From positions 22,591,752-22,655,751 of the forward strand of contig OZ005619.1 in assembly GCA_963930655.1 (NCBI GenBank): a stretch of 64,000 nt of DNA, in the 5' to 3' direction. Shown here one piece after another: positions 12,697 to 24,707 of this stretch (position 1 is the stretch's first letter; every line of letters starts with the position of its first letter). The notes beneath the pieces are model-generated. The model did no database searches. It saw nothing but the letters and a program-made list of their open reading frames with translations, and had not been told where the DNA came from. The stretch is from Myrica gale (taxonomy: Eukaryota > Streptophyta > Magnoliopsida > Fagales > Myricaceae). A program made the position numbers and the translations under genes.

Positions 12697-15600
12697 ATGG
12701 AGATATCTCTGTTAAAAGCCCTTCTTAACAGTATCTCCTCATTTTTTCTTCTATCATCTTCTGACAACAAAAACTTAGAACCAGTTCTAAAGTACTACCA
12801 AAAGGCTGAAGAGATGTTGAAGTTGTTGAAGCCAATACTCAATGTTATTGTTGATTCGAAAATAGCTTCTGACGAAGTGCTCATCAAGGCATTTGAAGAA
12901 CTAAGTCAATCTGTTGAAGGATTGAGAGAGCTCTTTGACAACTGGCAACCATTGTCGAGCAAAGTGTATTTTGTAAGTTGCAAGTTTCAATAATATGATC
13001 TTTTTTGTTGTTGAAGTAGATTCCTTTTGTCTTTATCACCAATTTTAGAGAAAACTAACTGGAATGGCTACCTATGGGTTATCTTATTCATGACTAGGAT
13101 CCTTTGATGAGAGCAAATTTGGTCATTACCTTAGTTTGTGTTGAAATATTACCTCTCTTCAATATGGGTTCATAAAGCAGTGATGTGATTATTTCGTATA
13201 AGGGTAGACTGTTATTATGGCCACGAATTTGTATAATGGTTTTTCCTTTATTCCTTTCCTTTCTCATCTGAAAAGTTGCTGGAGGATTGGTGATTAATAG
13301 GGTGAGGTAGCTGTTAATGGGGTTGTGGAGGGGGTGGCACTGGCAGAGGCTGTGAGAGCAGGATTACATTGGGCTGTTTTATAGGGAGGATGATAAAAGC
13401 AATAGTGATGGTGGTGATAGTGATGAAGAGGATGTGGTATGTGGTAGTGGTGGATGTGACGTTGCTGATAGCTTGCGTTGAGCTGTGACATAAGAGAGGG
13501 AGAAATGAGTTTAGCACACATGCCTGTACTCTTCTTTTAGTTCATTAAACTTCGTCCATCAATCTTCTGATTGTAAGGCCTCCTTTAAGAATACATTTAT
13601 TTTGGGGTCTCCATGGAATTTAACTCAAGAGAAAAGGGTCTATCAAAATGGACGTGAATTCACTGAAATGAAGGTTGAAAAAGGACCCGTAATTGTTGTC
13701 TGTTTTGAGGGCATTAAATGCTTCATGCATGTGGTCTTCAACTCCTTTTTCGGGTGTTTTTGGGATACGACTTATCTAACCATCTTTTCTGTGCACAATA
13801 TCTAGGTTATGCAAATTGAATCATTGATATTAAAGACTCGGACTTCTAGTCTTGGCATTTTCCAGCTGCTGAAAGCTTCACATGAACATCTCCCTGACGA
13901 ATTGCGTTCAGTTTCTCTTGAGGTACAATATGAGGGGAAAGAGACTTATGTTTTTTTACCTGCTTTTAATTCTGTGACAGATACCCTCAGTTTTTCTAAC
14001 CGATCTACCAAGTTTCACTGCTAGAGTTGGGAATATGTATGAACTACCTTCTTTTATGAATGTCTAATACCCCAGCATGTTTAATGACAGCACTGTGTAC
14101 AGAAAATTAAGCATAAGGGATCTGAGCAAACATCGTCAGTGATTAAAGAAGCTATAAGGGATCAAGTGGAAGGTGTTGGACCTAGCTCTGAGGTCCTGGT
14201 GAAAATTGCAGAGAGCCTAAGCTTGAAGTCAAACCAGGAGATTCTCATTGAGGCTGTGGCCCTTGAAAAGTTGAAGGAGAATGCCGAACAAGCCGAAAAG
14301 ACAGGGGAAGCTGAATATATTGATCAAATGATAGGTCTTGTGACTCAAATGCATTATCGCTTTATTATGGTGAAGCAATCCCAGAATTGTAGCCCGGTTC
14401 AGATACCTGCTGATTTCTGCTGTCCTCTCTCTCTTAAGCTGATGACAGATCCGGTGATTGTGTCTTCAGGGCAAACCTATGAGCGGGCTTTCATTAAGAA
14501 ATGGATTGATCTTGGTCTGACAGTCTGTCCTAAGACACGGCAGGCTCTAGCTCACACCAATCTAATACCTAACTACACTGTAAAGGCTCTAATTGCAAAC
14601 TGGTGTGAATCAAACAATGTGAAGTTGCCTGATCCAATGAAGTCTATGAGCTTAAACCAACCATTGCCCCTTCTTGGGCACACAGAGTCTGTTGCGACCA
14701 GGGAGTCACCTGTTTTTCCTCATTCCGGGAGCAACCAACCAATCTCTCTTGATTCAAGCCGGTCTATGGATTCATCTGGTAAGAATTCGGTCTTGTCTGG
14801 TGGAATCCTTCGAGAAGGAACTCCGTTGCATCCTCGATCTTCATCAGAGGGTTCCTTGTCTGGTGTAGCCGGGAATGCTCAGGATTTGGATATTCCAAGA
14901 ATGTCACTAACAAGTTCTGAAGATAGGTCTGCTAATTCGGGGCGAAGGAGTATGGACTCCGTTGGCCAACCCATAGCATCACCATCTGGAAAAGAATTTT
15001 CTAATGCTATCAGGGCTGAACAGTCATCTCAGAGCCATAATAGAACTGCCTCTGCCTCCAGCGTGCTTTCTGGTGCAAATTTTTCTCAAGAAATGCCAGA
15101 AGATGCCGATGAGGCTTCACAGATATCAGCCAATCTAACTGGTTATGGCAGTGATGCATCAGTACAGGTGAAACCAGAGCCAAATGTTGCTGCTTTGGCC
15201 TCGTCACAGAGAGAACTTGAGTTCCTTTCTAGATTGTTGGAGACAAGGCCTCGAACCCAAACAATCCGGCGGCGACCATCAGAGAGGTTTGGACCAAGAT
15301 TGCTTTCTGCTCCTATTATGGAGACAAGAGCTGATCTTTCTGCCATTGAAACGCAAAGTTCGGAAGCTAGTTGAGGAGTTGAAGGGCACTCCAGTTGATA
15401 CTCAAAGAGAGGCAACAGCTGAGCTCCGGTTACTTGCCAAGCACAACATGGATAATCGGATTGTCATTGCTAACTGTGGTGCCATTAGTGTGTTGGTCGA
15501 ATTGCTGCGATCAACAGACTTGAAGATTCAGGAAAATGCTGTTACAGCTTCTTAACTTGTCAATCAATGATAACAACAAAACTGCGATTGCTAATGCTGA

Positions 15601-16292
15601 AGCAATTGAACCTCTTATTCATGTTCTTGGGACAGGAAGTCCTGAGGCACGGGAGAACTCAGCTGCCACTCTCTTTAGCCTTTCAGTGATTGAGGAGAAC
15701 AAGGTCAGGATTGGAAGGTCTGGTGCAATTAGGCCTCTGGTTGATTTATTAGGAAATGGGACTCCTAGAGGGAAGAAAGATGCAGCCACAGCTTTGTTTA
15801 ACTTATCAATATTCCATGAAAATAAGGCCCGTATTGTGCAAGCTGGAGCTGTGAAGTACCTTGTGGAGTTGATGGACCCGGCGGCTGGAATGGTTGACAA
15901 GGCAGTCGCTGTTTTGGCAAATCTTGCTACAATTCCCGAGGGAAGAACTGCCATTGGTCAAGAGAATGGGATCCCTGTTCTGGTAGAGGTCGTTGAGTTG
16001 GGTTCTGCAAGGGGGAAAGGAGAATGCAGCTGCTGCTCTTTTACATCTTTGTACAAATAGTGGTCGATTTTGCAGTATGGTGCTCCAAGAAGGAGCTGTC
16101 CCACCACTGGTGGCACTATCCCAGTCAGGCACCCCAAGGGCCAAAGAAAAGGTATATAGCTGCTCATGGTGATGTTGTTTCCAATATTTTCATCTGGCCA
16201 AACAGATTTAACAAGTTTTTGGTTACTTGCAGGCACAAGCTCTTCTTACGTACTTCAGAACCCACAGGCATAGTAATGCAGGGAGGGGCTGA
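12697..16292 (+). CDS. PUB4: PUB4-type U-box/ARM E3 ubiquitin ligase, three frameshifts as sequenced
   Basis: Exons 12697-12972, 13806-13922, 14091-16151 and 16233-16292. Allowing for three indels the product would be about 837 aa, matching PUB4-type proteins (about 826 aa in Arabidopsis). The N-terminal UND region includes SKVYFVMQIESL. The U-box (about residues 236-309) has FCCPLSLKLMTDPVIVSSGQ and is complete. A Ser-rich linker leads to ARM repeats with NLSINDNNKTAIA, NGTPRGKKDAATALFNLS and the C-terminal HRHSNAGRG. The reading frame breaks at about 15354-15357 (one extra base), 15547-15552 (two bases missing) and 16019-16021 (one extra base). The shifts sum to zero. As written, translation stops at 15374 and gives a 558-aa U-box protein without ARM repeats. 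PUB4 is known for roles in root and tapetum development and immunity. Either a recent pseudogene or local sequence error. Confidence 0.9.
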
Positions 16293-17511
16293 TTGTGGAA
16301 GCGCAACCTTGGTATGAACAACCGTGGGTCTCATACCAAGGTTTTGAGTCGAAGATTCAAAGATAGTATGTACATTTGATGATGCAAATAAGGCATGTGA
16401 AGGTGTTGTGGCTTGGATTTTACTCGATTCGTAGAGGGGAGAGAAAAAAAAAGAATTATGATTTATGGGGGATTTCATTCGTCCTCTTGTGAAATACATC
16501 TACTTGAGAAATGTGGGAAGGAAATTTTATATACTGGAGTCCAGTTGCAGTGAGCCTTGGCAAGACCATGACAGATGAACAATCTGTTCTATATAATTAA
16601 TATCGTGGTCTCATTTGCATCTTATGCTTGTTTGTAATTGTCAGTTTTCCGTAGTGTTTCAAAGAATTTCGAAATGCTTCTCGTGGGGACTGTCGGGTAT
16701 TTTTTGTGCAGTAGTTTTATTTTCGGACAATCACCTCTCATTTTACAGTATAGTTGATTGTCACGGTAGCGCGTGTCAGGCTCCGTTAAAATGTACGGCG
16801 GATATACCTGCTACCTCTCAAAACTCTCTCCGGGGCCGATTAGATCGAAAGACTCATATGCGGAGATTTGACTTGTAATTACCGTCTAGATGACCCATAA
16901 TACAATTACTAGAAGATGATGGTCAGACCTTTTTCACACAAATGCACGCAGTGTACATGGGCCGCCAATGCAATTACCTGAAAAATGGTGCACCTAAGAA
17001 ATTAGTGGCAGAGGCGCAGGAACCAGAGCCAGATTGGGTCTCAATTAACTTAGACTGGGCGAAGGTACAATACTTGGGCTATTTCGGTTGTCAAAGTAGT
17101 TTTCACACCTCGAGATTAGAGTTTGGACATCCGAGGCCCGAGTGGAAGCTAAACGTTTGTTATCTTTTTGGAATCCATATTGTGGAAGGAGACATTAAGT
17201 TTGCTTTCAAATCACAGATTTAACTCTCTTTTTTTATCGTTCCTTTGTTTATGACAACCCAAATTCCAAAGCAGGTCGCTGATAAGGCTAATTGTCTGGA
17301 AAATTTCTTCTCAGGTTCTATTGCAAGTTGACATTAATATGAATCACTTAGGCATCCTTTGGATGGCATTTTATAAGGTTGTCTTTGGTTTCTCTTAGCA
17401 AGAAAAGGACTTAACATAAAACCAACAGAAGTTAGCAAATAAAGTACGTAAATCTCTGCATAAGTGATGAAGAAACTGCTTTAGAAAGGTAACATAGAGG
17501 GATCATAATGA
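16293..17511. other. Intergenic between PUB4 and the GASA gene
   Basis: The left 300 bases are probably PUB4 3' untranslated sequence. A 94-codon open frame at 16942-17223 resembles no family I know and has no supporting splice or start context. Nothing else is seen. Confidence 0.5.
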
Positions 17512-17886
17512 TCAAGGGCACTTAGCCGTGCCCTTGGAGTTCAACTTGTCTCTGTAGCAAGGGCATTCGGACTTGTTCCCATATGTTCCTGAAGGAACAC
17601 AGTTGCACTGTCGGCAGCAGATTCCGCAGTAGGTCAAGCACCGGTCCTTCACTCCCGCATTTGCGCACCTCACACCGCATTTCAAGTCGCAGAAACCTTG
17701 CAAACGTAAACATGCAAAAAGACTAGTCAGCCTACTAGAAAATCAACCCCACGGCACAAACATCTCTCAAAAGAACTTACTCGGGGTTGGAGGGGCCACG
17801 GTGGTGGGTTCGGCCATGCTGAAGTGAACGAAAGAGGAGCTCACAGCCATTGAAACAAGTAGCAAAATTGCAAGGACATGCTTCAT
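17512..17886 (-). CDS. GASA/snakin-type secreted cysteine-rich peptide
   Basis: Predicted 96 aa from two exons on the minus strand: 17886-17781 and 17696-17512, one 84-bp intron. Residues 1-25 ([19 protein letters not shown]...) form a signal peptide, followed by a short Pro/Thr spacer ([11 protein letters not shown]). The mature domain of about 61 residues has the full 12 cysteines in GASA spacing, including [27 protein letters not shown] and the terminal KCP. GASA/snakin peptides are gibberellin-responsive apoplastic peptides with roles in growth and antimicrobial defence; which applies here cannot be read from sequence. A TATA box sits about 85 bp upstream of the start. Confidence 0.96.
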
Positions 17887-19890
17887 TTTAACTAAATGCG
17901 TACCAAAATTGCAAAACGGGCTGTCTGAAACTGTTGCTACTAGTGAATAGGCCTTATGCGCTTGTGGCCTTATATTAGCCTTTCGAAGTGGACGTTGACA
18001 CGAAATGACGAAAATTTAGAGAAGAGACGGCGAGGACACCAATAAAGAAAACAAAGATAACCCTTACAGCTTGAATACAGACTGTAATCTCAGCCAGTGG
18101 AGTTGGGAAAAATAGTTTTTTTTTTAAAAGCAAACGACGAGGGTAAGTACGGAGTTTATTAGAAAAATCTTCACTCGTGACAAAAAAAACACCGCAGTAA
18201 TAATTACACTTGATTACATAGGAAACACCAAAAGTCAAGCGAAAACAACCTACTCAAAAATAAAAAAAACAACAATCTCAAAGCTAAAACTAGATGCAGA
18301 AAATCTCTATACAACATACCAGAATGATATATTTCCTTCATTCATTCTCTATATATAATTCTCTTTCTTTATAGGTAGACAACGTTGAATAGCTTGCGTT
18401 GAAACTAACCGAACCTTAGAAGGTCCCCCATATTGATGTCTCCACATATATCTTACGCATGAACTCAGCCCATAAAAGAGTTTTCAGAACAGATTTTCCA
18501 CGCTAATTTCACCTGCAAGGTCTTCTGGGTGTCTTGACAAACAACGACTACCAAGCCCATTCTTTGACGTTGGCTTAGAGATCTTGTTCCATAACACCAA
18601 TGTTTTTTTATCACCATGCTCCCCATTGCCCCATGAGAAATCTGAAAACAGCCTATTAATTACCTTTATTAATAGACATTTTAAATTAAAATATATCTGA
18701 CATTCCAAATTAAAATATTGTCAATCATTGAGAAAAATATGCTGTCCAACGAGGTTTGTCCTCATTTTTACCTTTATGCTGACCAATCAGGTTTATGCTG
18801 CACAGAAGCTTAGTGGCAGCTTCTTAAGTAGGGCCCTAATCCTGCTATTCACTTCAAATGTATCGGTGGATCCCAAAAATATGTTTGGGTTGACGTGTCT
18901 GGTCCATCTTTTAAATTTCCAAAAGTGAGAGTAACAACCCTGAATATTTCATGCAGTTTTAATGCCTTTTTTTCTCTTTTGGGTACAAATCAACGCCTAA
19001 TTGTAACGTTGAATTTCTAGTAGAAAAATGTGAGGAGATGCATTTCCTCTGAAGGTCCTATTCACGCTGCCGTGTAAGCGGACTCTTTGTATACTACATT
19101 TTAGACCAGCTTCTGTTGCAATTCCTGCAAGCTCTCTACTTTGCCACCTCCCCAGTCTCACCCATGTGCACTCATTGTATTCTAAACTTAACGGCCCCTC
19201 TTCCAGATTGGCAAGATCTCGTTAGAAGATCTCAGGGGGGATACAGCTAGACATGTCTGGAATATACAGTTTGTGCGTCACCCACTCGCTTTTGTTTGTA
19301 CTTCCGTGAGAGAGACAGCGAGAGAAAGGTTGGGAGAGGGGACAGTCCCTCGGGCATAATGAGTTAAAATGGGAGTGGGGAAGATCTAATGCAGTCCTCG
19401 ATTTGCTTTCTCGGAAAGACCTCCTCTACTTAGATCCTGCAATGGACCATATGGGCCGATTTTTCTTGCAGTGTGGTAGATCATCTTTTATTTTCAACAG
19501 GGAAACTTATAAATTTATAATAGAAAAAGAACCAATAACTAAAAAGATGTACACTTTGAATTCAGCAACCAGCCTAACATGTGTCCTCGTAGATTAACAA
19601 GGACACAGCAGCTCAGATGGGAGCACACCCCACCGACAATTTTATAAAAAACACCGACTTCTGCTCTATTTCTGTCAAGAAGTGACCCATAGCTCCCCTG
19701 CCTGCCTATAGGCATTTGTACGACAATATATGTACATCAGTTGCATAATAGCGCATGACGAAGATACATACATCATCCTCCGAAAAAGTAGGAAGGACCA
19801 GAATGTGGGTCATAAGAATATTCTTCAGCATACTGACTGGGAGCGACCAAATTGACCTGCAAGAGTCGTCGCTCGTTTTAGCCAATCCAA
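17887..19890. other. Intergenic between GASA gene and LRR-WD40 pseudogene
   Basis: The first part is the GASA promoter. The rest is AT-rich with scattered open frames under 70 codons and no recognisable protein, RNA gene or transposon ends. Confidence 0.5.
17969..17975 (-). promoter_or_regulatory. TATA box of the GASA gene
   Basis: On the minus strand the sequence reads TATAAGG, about 85 bp upstream of the ATG at 17886. This is a normal distance for a plant TATA box with a leader of 50-60 nt. Confidence 0.55.
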
Positions 19891-21940
19891 TTATGACTTT
19901 GGCACCATCAATGACACAGACCCACTGAACATGGATGTTACCTTTATGATTTCGCACTTTGAGCTTGGACGCTTAGAGGCTGCTAAGACACTCATGTGAA
20001 ATTCCTGTTTCCAGGAAGGCAAGTACAGGGGAAAAAAAAACATGTCAAGGATATATTCCTCAGTGGACATTAAGATTCGTTAAAAGAATGTTTTTTACGC
20101 AGAGTAAAGATTCAAAGAAACTTAATTTTTGTGATAAGTAGAGAACATCAGATTACTAACTATAAACATTTGAGAACTGAATTTGGTCCTTTAAATGCTG
20201 ACTGTCGGCAGAAGATGATAAGTACAGAAGGTATTATGCATAACATCTGCAAGACTGCAAAGACTTACCCTAAAAGGATCACCCCTCAGGGACTGCACAA
20301 ACATAGAATTTCCCGACTCCTTATCCTGCAAAGGAACAAGATGCAACACACATGATCAACACCTTGGCCTCAGTGAGAGTTATAAAGCAGTTTGGAGATA
20401 CTCCATAAGTGACAATTACAATTCTAATTATACCTCTAAATGAACATCCCTAAGTCGCCTTCCAGTTTGAGCACAGCAGATGCGGACAGCATGTTCATCA
20501 CAACTCCCACTGATAATATAGTCCCTTCCATTCATGTAATAGGAGCGCGTATAATTATGAGAACTTCCGCTCGAAGCTATCTCAAAATTCATGCATAGCC
20601 TCCCGTCTGCTGCCAGAAGTTGCTTAATCTGGCATCCCCTACTCATTTATACTCCATTTTCAATCAAAAAAATAAGGAATACTATAAATTGGTAGTTGCG
20701 AGAAGGCAAGCAGACAGCCAAAATGTCTCGAAGTACCAGACCTTAAACTACAAGATGGCACATTGTATGGTTTGAGAACTTCATCACCTCTAAGGTCACT
20801 ATTAGTGAAACAGAAGAAGGATGACTATACTCATTTCAGTTGACCCTTTTGATAAGGGTACTCCTTAGGAACATCAGTCATCAGAATTTATCAACTAAAT
20901 TACTTATACAATACAAGAATACGGTTTCAAATATCCTAGGAAGGTTTACCTCGTTGTCAACAGCTGAAACAAGCAAATACAGGTCATCAGGAGAGAAGCA
21001 AACCATCACATTTCCTCTTGAGCTTGATGCTGTATAGCAAGGCCGGACTGGGTTCTGCCTCAAATCCCACATCTTGACATCACGGTCGAATGATGAAGTT
21101 GCAAACAGAAAAGGTGAATGGTGCGCAAACTTAACAACATTAATTGGTTCTCTATGCATATTAGTAAACAGTTGCAAACGTTTTCCGCTGCTGATGTCAT
21201 ACAGAGCAACCTTGTTTGAGTACCCGCTGGCAAGAAACTGATCATCTGTTGAATTGACATGAAGGGAAGTCAAACGCTCAAAATTATCAAAAGGTACCAT
21301 AGCAGAACAGCAACTGATATCTCCAGCTTTTTGTGGCATATGAATGATGTCCAACAACCTTAAGGAATCATTATCAGAACCGGAAACAAGCTGATTGTTT
21401 ATCACAAATGAAAAAGAAAAAATCAGCAACAGGGAAAATGTTTCAAGTAACTGAAAAAATATCGACAGCCATGTCTACTATTAGTGGCTGCCATGTCTAA
21501 ATTATTAACATGTATGAGCAGGCTAACTGAGCAGTAGTAGGCCATGGATTAATAAATGATCAGTCCTATTTCACAATCTTCCAGGAGTAAGAGTGCCACT
21601 TACTAATTGGACTATGACAAACCTAGAGCATATTCACTGTGCATTTGCTTTTTCCTTAATATCAGTTTATATACTGCATCAATGCCATGAAACTAGGCAA
21701 GTTAAAGTGAAAACAGAGATGCTGTTATCACTAACTCACGCACCTTGGATGGATGCTTCTTAAGCCAGGACAGTCCCAAAACACTGTTCATTGCTCCTAT
21801 GGATTGGAAGGTATATATATAACGGACAATCTTTCCACTTTCACGGTTGATAACAACTACATCACCATCCAGTGTTCCTAAAGCCATAAGACTAGAGTCC
21901 AACGGATGATACTCAAACTGCCTTGGACAAAGCCTCTTGC

Positions 21941-22173
21941 TTTTTTTTTTTTTTCTAAGCAAAATAAACCCCCCAAAAAAACAACGTTAAGGGGGTTTAT
22001 AAACCCAGTCACAGTTCAAAATAATAGGCGGAATATCAGCAATATCTATAAGACCCACACGATGAATTTTTGCCGCCCATTTCGCAATCTTGTGAGCAAG
22101 ACGATTTTGCTTCCTAGGAGTCCAAGACATCGTCCAAGTGGGATGAAGAGACAGAAGACCCAAGTTTCGCAAT
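21941..22173 (-). mobile_element. 5'-truncated LINE 3' end with poly(A)
   Basis: On the minus strand the insert encodes the end of a LINE-type RNase H domain (WTPRKQNRLAHKIAKWAA ... IILNCDWVYKPP, then stop), a short 3' tail and 14 A residues (T run at 21941-21954). The target duplication reads CTCTTGCTTT on the plus strand at 21934-21943 and 22174-22183; the last bases merge with the tail, so 7-10 bp are certain. It is inserted inside a coding exon of the LRR-WD40 gene. Confidence 0.85.
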
Positions 22174-22375
22174 CTCTTGCTTTCTTCTTTAAATGTGTGG
22201 TGATAGCTAGATACCGGATGTAAGAGTGGCCAACCAGAAGACCCAAGTTTGGCAGCAACAAGGGACCTCAAGAAAAAATGTTGTCCATTTCTATGAGGAT
22301 AAACCTGTTTCGGCTTGAATGGTTTGTGGAAGTAAATACCACTTGTTATTTCACGGTTGTATAAAACATGAGCAA

Positions 22376-23378
22376 TAAAAGTTGCGATACGATGAAACTG
22401 AATGATCTGCAGATTAAGGGGATACTTCTACAGAAGCCGATATCTTAAAAACGCTCTCAACTGGTAGCCGCCCGTGAACAGTCCCCTTACGGAGGAGGGG
22501 GGAGCTCCGGCTCCTTCTTCCCCCTCCTCCTTTTTCCTTCTCTTCTTCCCCTCTCCCTCTTCCCTCTCCCTTCTCCGGCTATCTGGTCAGCTCGGGTGGG
22601 TTTGGTTTGGGCGATTTTTTGGTTTGTTTTGGCTGGTGGGTTTCTCGCGTTTTGTGGTGGTCTCCGCCGTCTCTAGGAGGGCACGCGCCGGCTAGGTGGC
22701 CTCAGCACGAAGAGAGCTTCGTCGGCCTTCTTCGCAGTTCCTCAACGGGTGGCGCGTCGCTATCCACGCGCGGCACGCGCCGCGCGTGGATCTGACGCGC
22801 CGACAGCCTCAGTCACGCGTGTCACTCCCTCCGGCCCCCGGTTCCAGCTCTTCTCCTCCGACGTGGATTGTGTGACCCTTGCGCTCCGTTTTCCACACTC
22901 GTCGCTGCCGCTGCCGCCTGTTTTAGTCCGACCAGTAATAAACCCGTTTGGGTCTGCCCCTTTGTTTAGGGCTAGTATTTTGTCTTGTTGTCGCCTGTTT
23001 GGGCCTGCCCCTCTGTTTCGGGCTCGTGTTTGGTCGTGTTTTCACCCGTTTGGGTGTGCCCCTCTGTTTAGGGCTTGTTGTCTGTCTGGTTCTGTGGTTG
23101 TCTGTCCGCCCCTTTCGTGGGCTTATCCGAGTCTTTGTGGCTCTTTTCCGACCCTTTATTGGGTCTCGCTTCGCGTCCCTTGTGGCGCTATTCCGGCTTG
23201 TCCAGGTCCTAGTAGTTTTGCCTACTATGTCCGGTCATCACTCCCTCTGCCTTGCATGGAGTTCATAGTGGTTCCTCTGATCCGTTGGAGGGTCTTGCTG
23301 GTTGTGTCTGTGTCTGTCTGTCCTGTGGTGTTCGTTTTTTAGTTGTTTTTAATATATTAGTTGTTTTCAAGAAAAAAA
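22376..23378 (+). mobile_element. Retroposon of about 1 kb with A-tail and 16-17 bp target duplication
   Basis: The insert lies between GTATAAAACATGAGCAA (22359-22375) and GTATAAAACATAGCAA (23379-23394), which differ by one base. It ends in a short A tail (23372-23378) after an AT-rich end, so it lies on the plus strand. The body (about 22480-23330) is unusually GC-rich with a pyrimidine-rich block at 22515-22580 and about three imperfect 60-bp units containing TGCCCCTCTGTTT. Its 197-codon open frame looks like repeat translation (PLFRA motifs), not a real protein. The structure fits a non-LTR or non-autonomous retroposon. Confidence 0.75.
22950..23100 (+). repeat. Imperfect 60-bp tandem repeats inside the retroposon
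   Basis: The phrase CCGTTTGGGTCTGCCCCTTT recurs with small changes at about 22949, 23008 and 23047, each followed by TTTAGGGCT or TTTCGGGCT. This gives about three degenerate copies. Confidence 0.7.
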
Positions 23379-23437
23379 GTATAAAACATAGCAACACTTT
23401 CCTTGCACCGTTGTGAATAAGGTAGGTATTCATAGTG

Positions 23438-24707
23438 TTATGGGCCAATTTGGCTACTTCAATCCCTATATATTCGGATCCAAACCCGTGAGAAGTGATT
23501 GTCGTTATGTAGAGAGAAAAAAGTAACCGCCCTATGGACGAGAAGCTTGCGTATTGCATGTAAAAGTCAGATAAAGTTCCCATCAGAAATCCCAAGCGAA
23601 GAGTATAGTAAAGATAAAAGACCTGAAGCCTGAAGGAAGCCACTACTTCCTTTGCCAAAGCTAGTATCTTTACACACAAAAAGTTAAAATATTTGTCCCT
23701 CGTCACTTTCGGTTTCTATACGCTATTCCCTTCTTCCTGCAACGTATGTGCCGCATAATAAAGTACAATGAAAAAAAACAGCCAATAAAAGTAGAATGAG
23801 GAGGGGTGATGATTTTTTATAATTTATTATTCAAATTGTACGCTACGAGAGAAAGATACAAGTGAACTTCATCATAACTATCCGAAAATTTATATGGATA
23901 GCATGGTCTGAAATTCATCTATTGTCTTATTTCTCTCTAAATTATACCGAAATTCGGATAATAAATTATAGAAAATATTAATCACCAACAGTAAATAGAA
24001 CTGTAAAAGCTATTAAATGGTGTAAAGCCCGAAAATTATAGATGTACGCAACAGTGAATAGAACTGTAAAAGCTAAAAGCCTTTCTGAAGTCTTCAAAGA
24101 GTCCAAACCATTTCAAGGGGACGACTCGGAAAGGAAAGGAGCATGGTTGTTATATTTTTTTCGTATTTCCGCCCGGCACTTGGAAAAAACTACACGCCCA
24201 TTTAATAGAGTTCAGAGAAATAAAAGAATGGCCCATTGTCACGGTTAAGGTGGAGAAATTCGTGAATTCATTTCACCTTGTCAACAAATCTCAATAATTA
24301 CTTAGTTCTTATCGGATAATTTGATTAAACAGGGAAAAAAAACAGGACTGCAAATGGGGGGACAAAAGAAAATAAAAAAGTGACATAAATGAAAGAAAGA
24401 TGCTCTCCAATAATAACAATCAAAGTAGAAAACTACAACGTTTCCCCATCTCGCAAAGAATGAAAAGAAGACGACGTGGTAGATCCCAAAGTAACAAAGT
24501 CCAAAGCAAACCGACCTAACTTTCCGAAGGGGACCCATGAACTAGGATTGCTACTAATCACATTACCTGTCTAATTGTCATATAACATTCAACAGATAGT
24601 GTAATTAGAATACATATGAATTTTCAATATAAATTATTCATCTACGGCCCTACTGGTTTGCTGGGCATTGCTCTTTGAAAGACGCAAATTATGATATCAC
24701 TGTCTCT
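23438..24707. other. Spacer upstream of the LRR-WD40 pseudogene
   Basis: The first 150 bases may hold further degraded LRR-WD40 exon (a minus-strand frame reads YIGIEVAKLAHN just before YEYLPY, one base out of frame). A MITE-like inverted repeat lies at 23805-23986. A 25-bp direct repeat (AACAGTRAATAGAACTGTAA...) occurs at about 23987 and 24049. The missing leucine-rich exons are not visible here. Confidence 0.5.
23805..23986. mobile_element. MITE-like element, 182 bp
   Basis: The ends are inverted repeats of about 30 bp: GGTGATGATTTTTTATAATT at the left, and at the right the reverse complement of GGTGATTAATATTTTCTATA. ATAATTTATTAT is shared by both arms. No clear target duplication was found, so the superfamily is open. 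Confidence 0.6.

Larger units (their letters stand above)
19891..23437 (-). pseudogene. LRR-WD40 protein gene (DHU1-like), 5'-truncated and split by two insertions
   Basis: The intact 3' exons on the minus strand are 21390-20950, 20628-20434, 20325-20269 and 20004-19891, all phase-consistent. They encode WD40 blades such as SGYSNKVALYDISSGKRL, FATSSFDRDVKMWDLRQ and GRDYIISGSCDEHAVRICC. The preceding exon is in pieces: YEYLPYSQRCKESVA (about 23437-23379), VLYNREI to EESKR (22375-22174) and LCPRQFEYHPLDSSLM to WLKKHPSK (21940-21744). Removing two insertions (22376-23378 and about 21941-22173) rejoins these into the conserved order of the plant LRR-WD40 family, some members of which are annotated as DWD HYPERSENSITIVE TO UV-B 1; that name is from memory. 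One target-site copy has lost a base, and the second insert adds a stop at about 21987. The N-terminal leucine-rich half was not found before the AGP gene. Almost certainly non-functional. Confidence 0.8.

Noticed and set aside
13294..13521. Minus-strand open frames rich in His, Thr and Pro in a PUB4 intron
   Set aside because: Low-complexity GTGGTGATG-type sequence within a well-supported intron.
16942..17223. 94-codon plus-strand open frame after PUB4
   Set aside because: No family resemblance and no start context. Possible chance frame.
21987..22271. One continuous minus-strand frame read as a single LINE protein
   Set aside because: The N-terminal part (LRSLVAAKLGSSGWPLLHP to EESKR) is host LRR-WD40 sequence; only the part after it is LINE RNase H.
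22749..23342. 197-codon plus-strand open frame with PLFRA repeats
   Set aside because: It lies wholly inside a retroposon with clear target duplication. The 'protein' is a translation of degenerate GC-rich tandem repeats.
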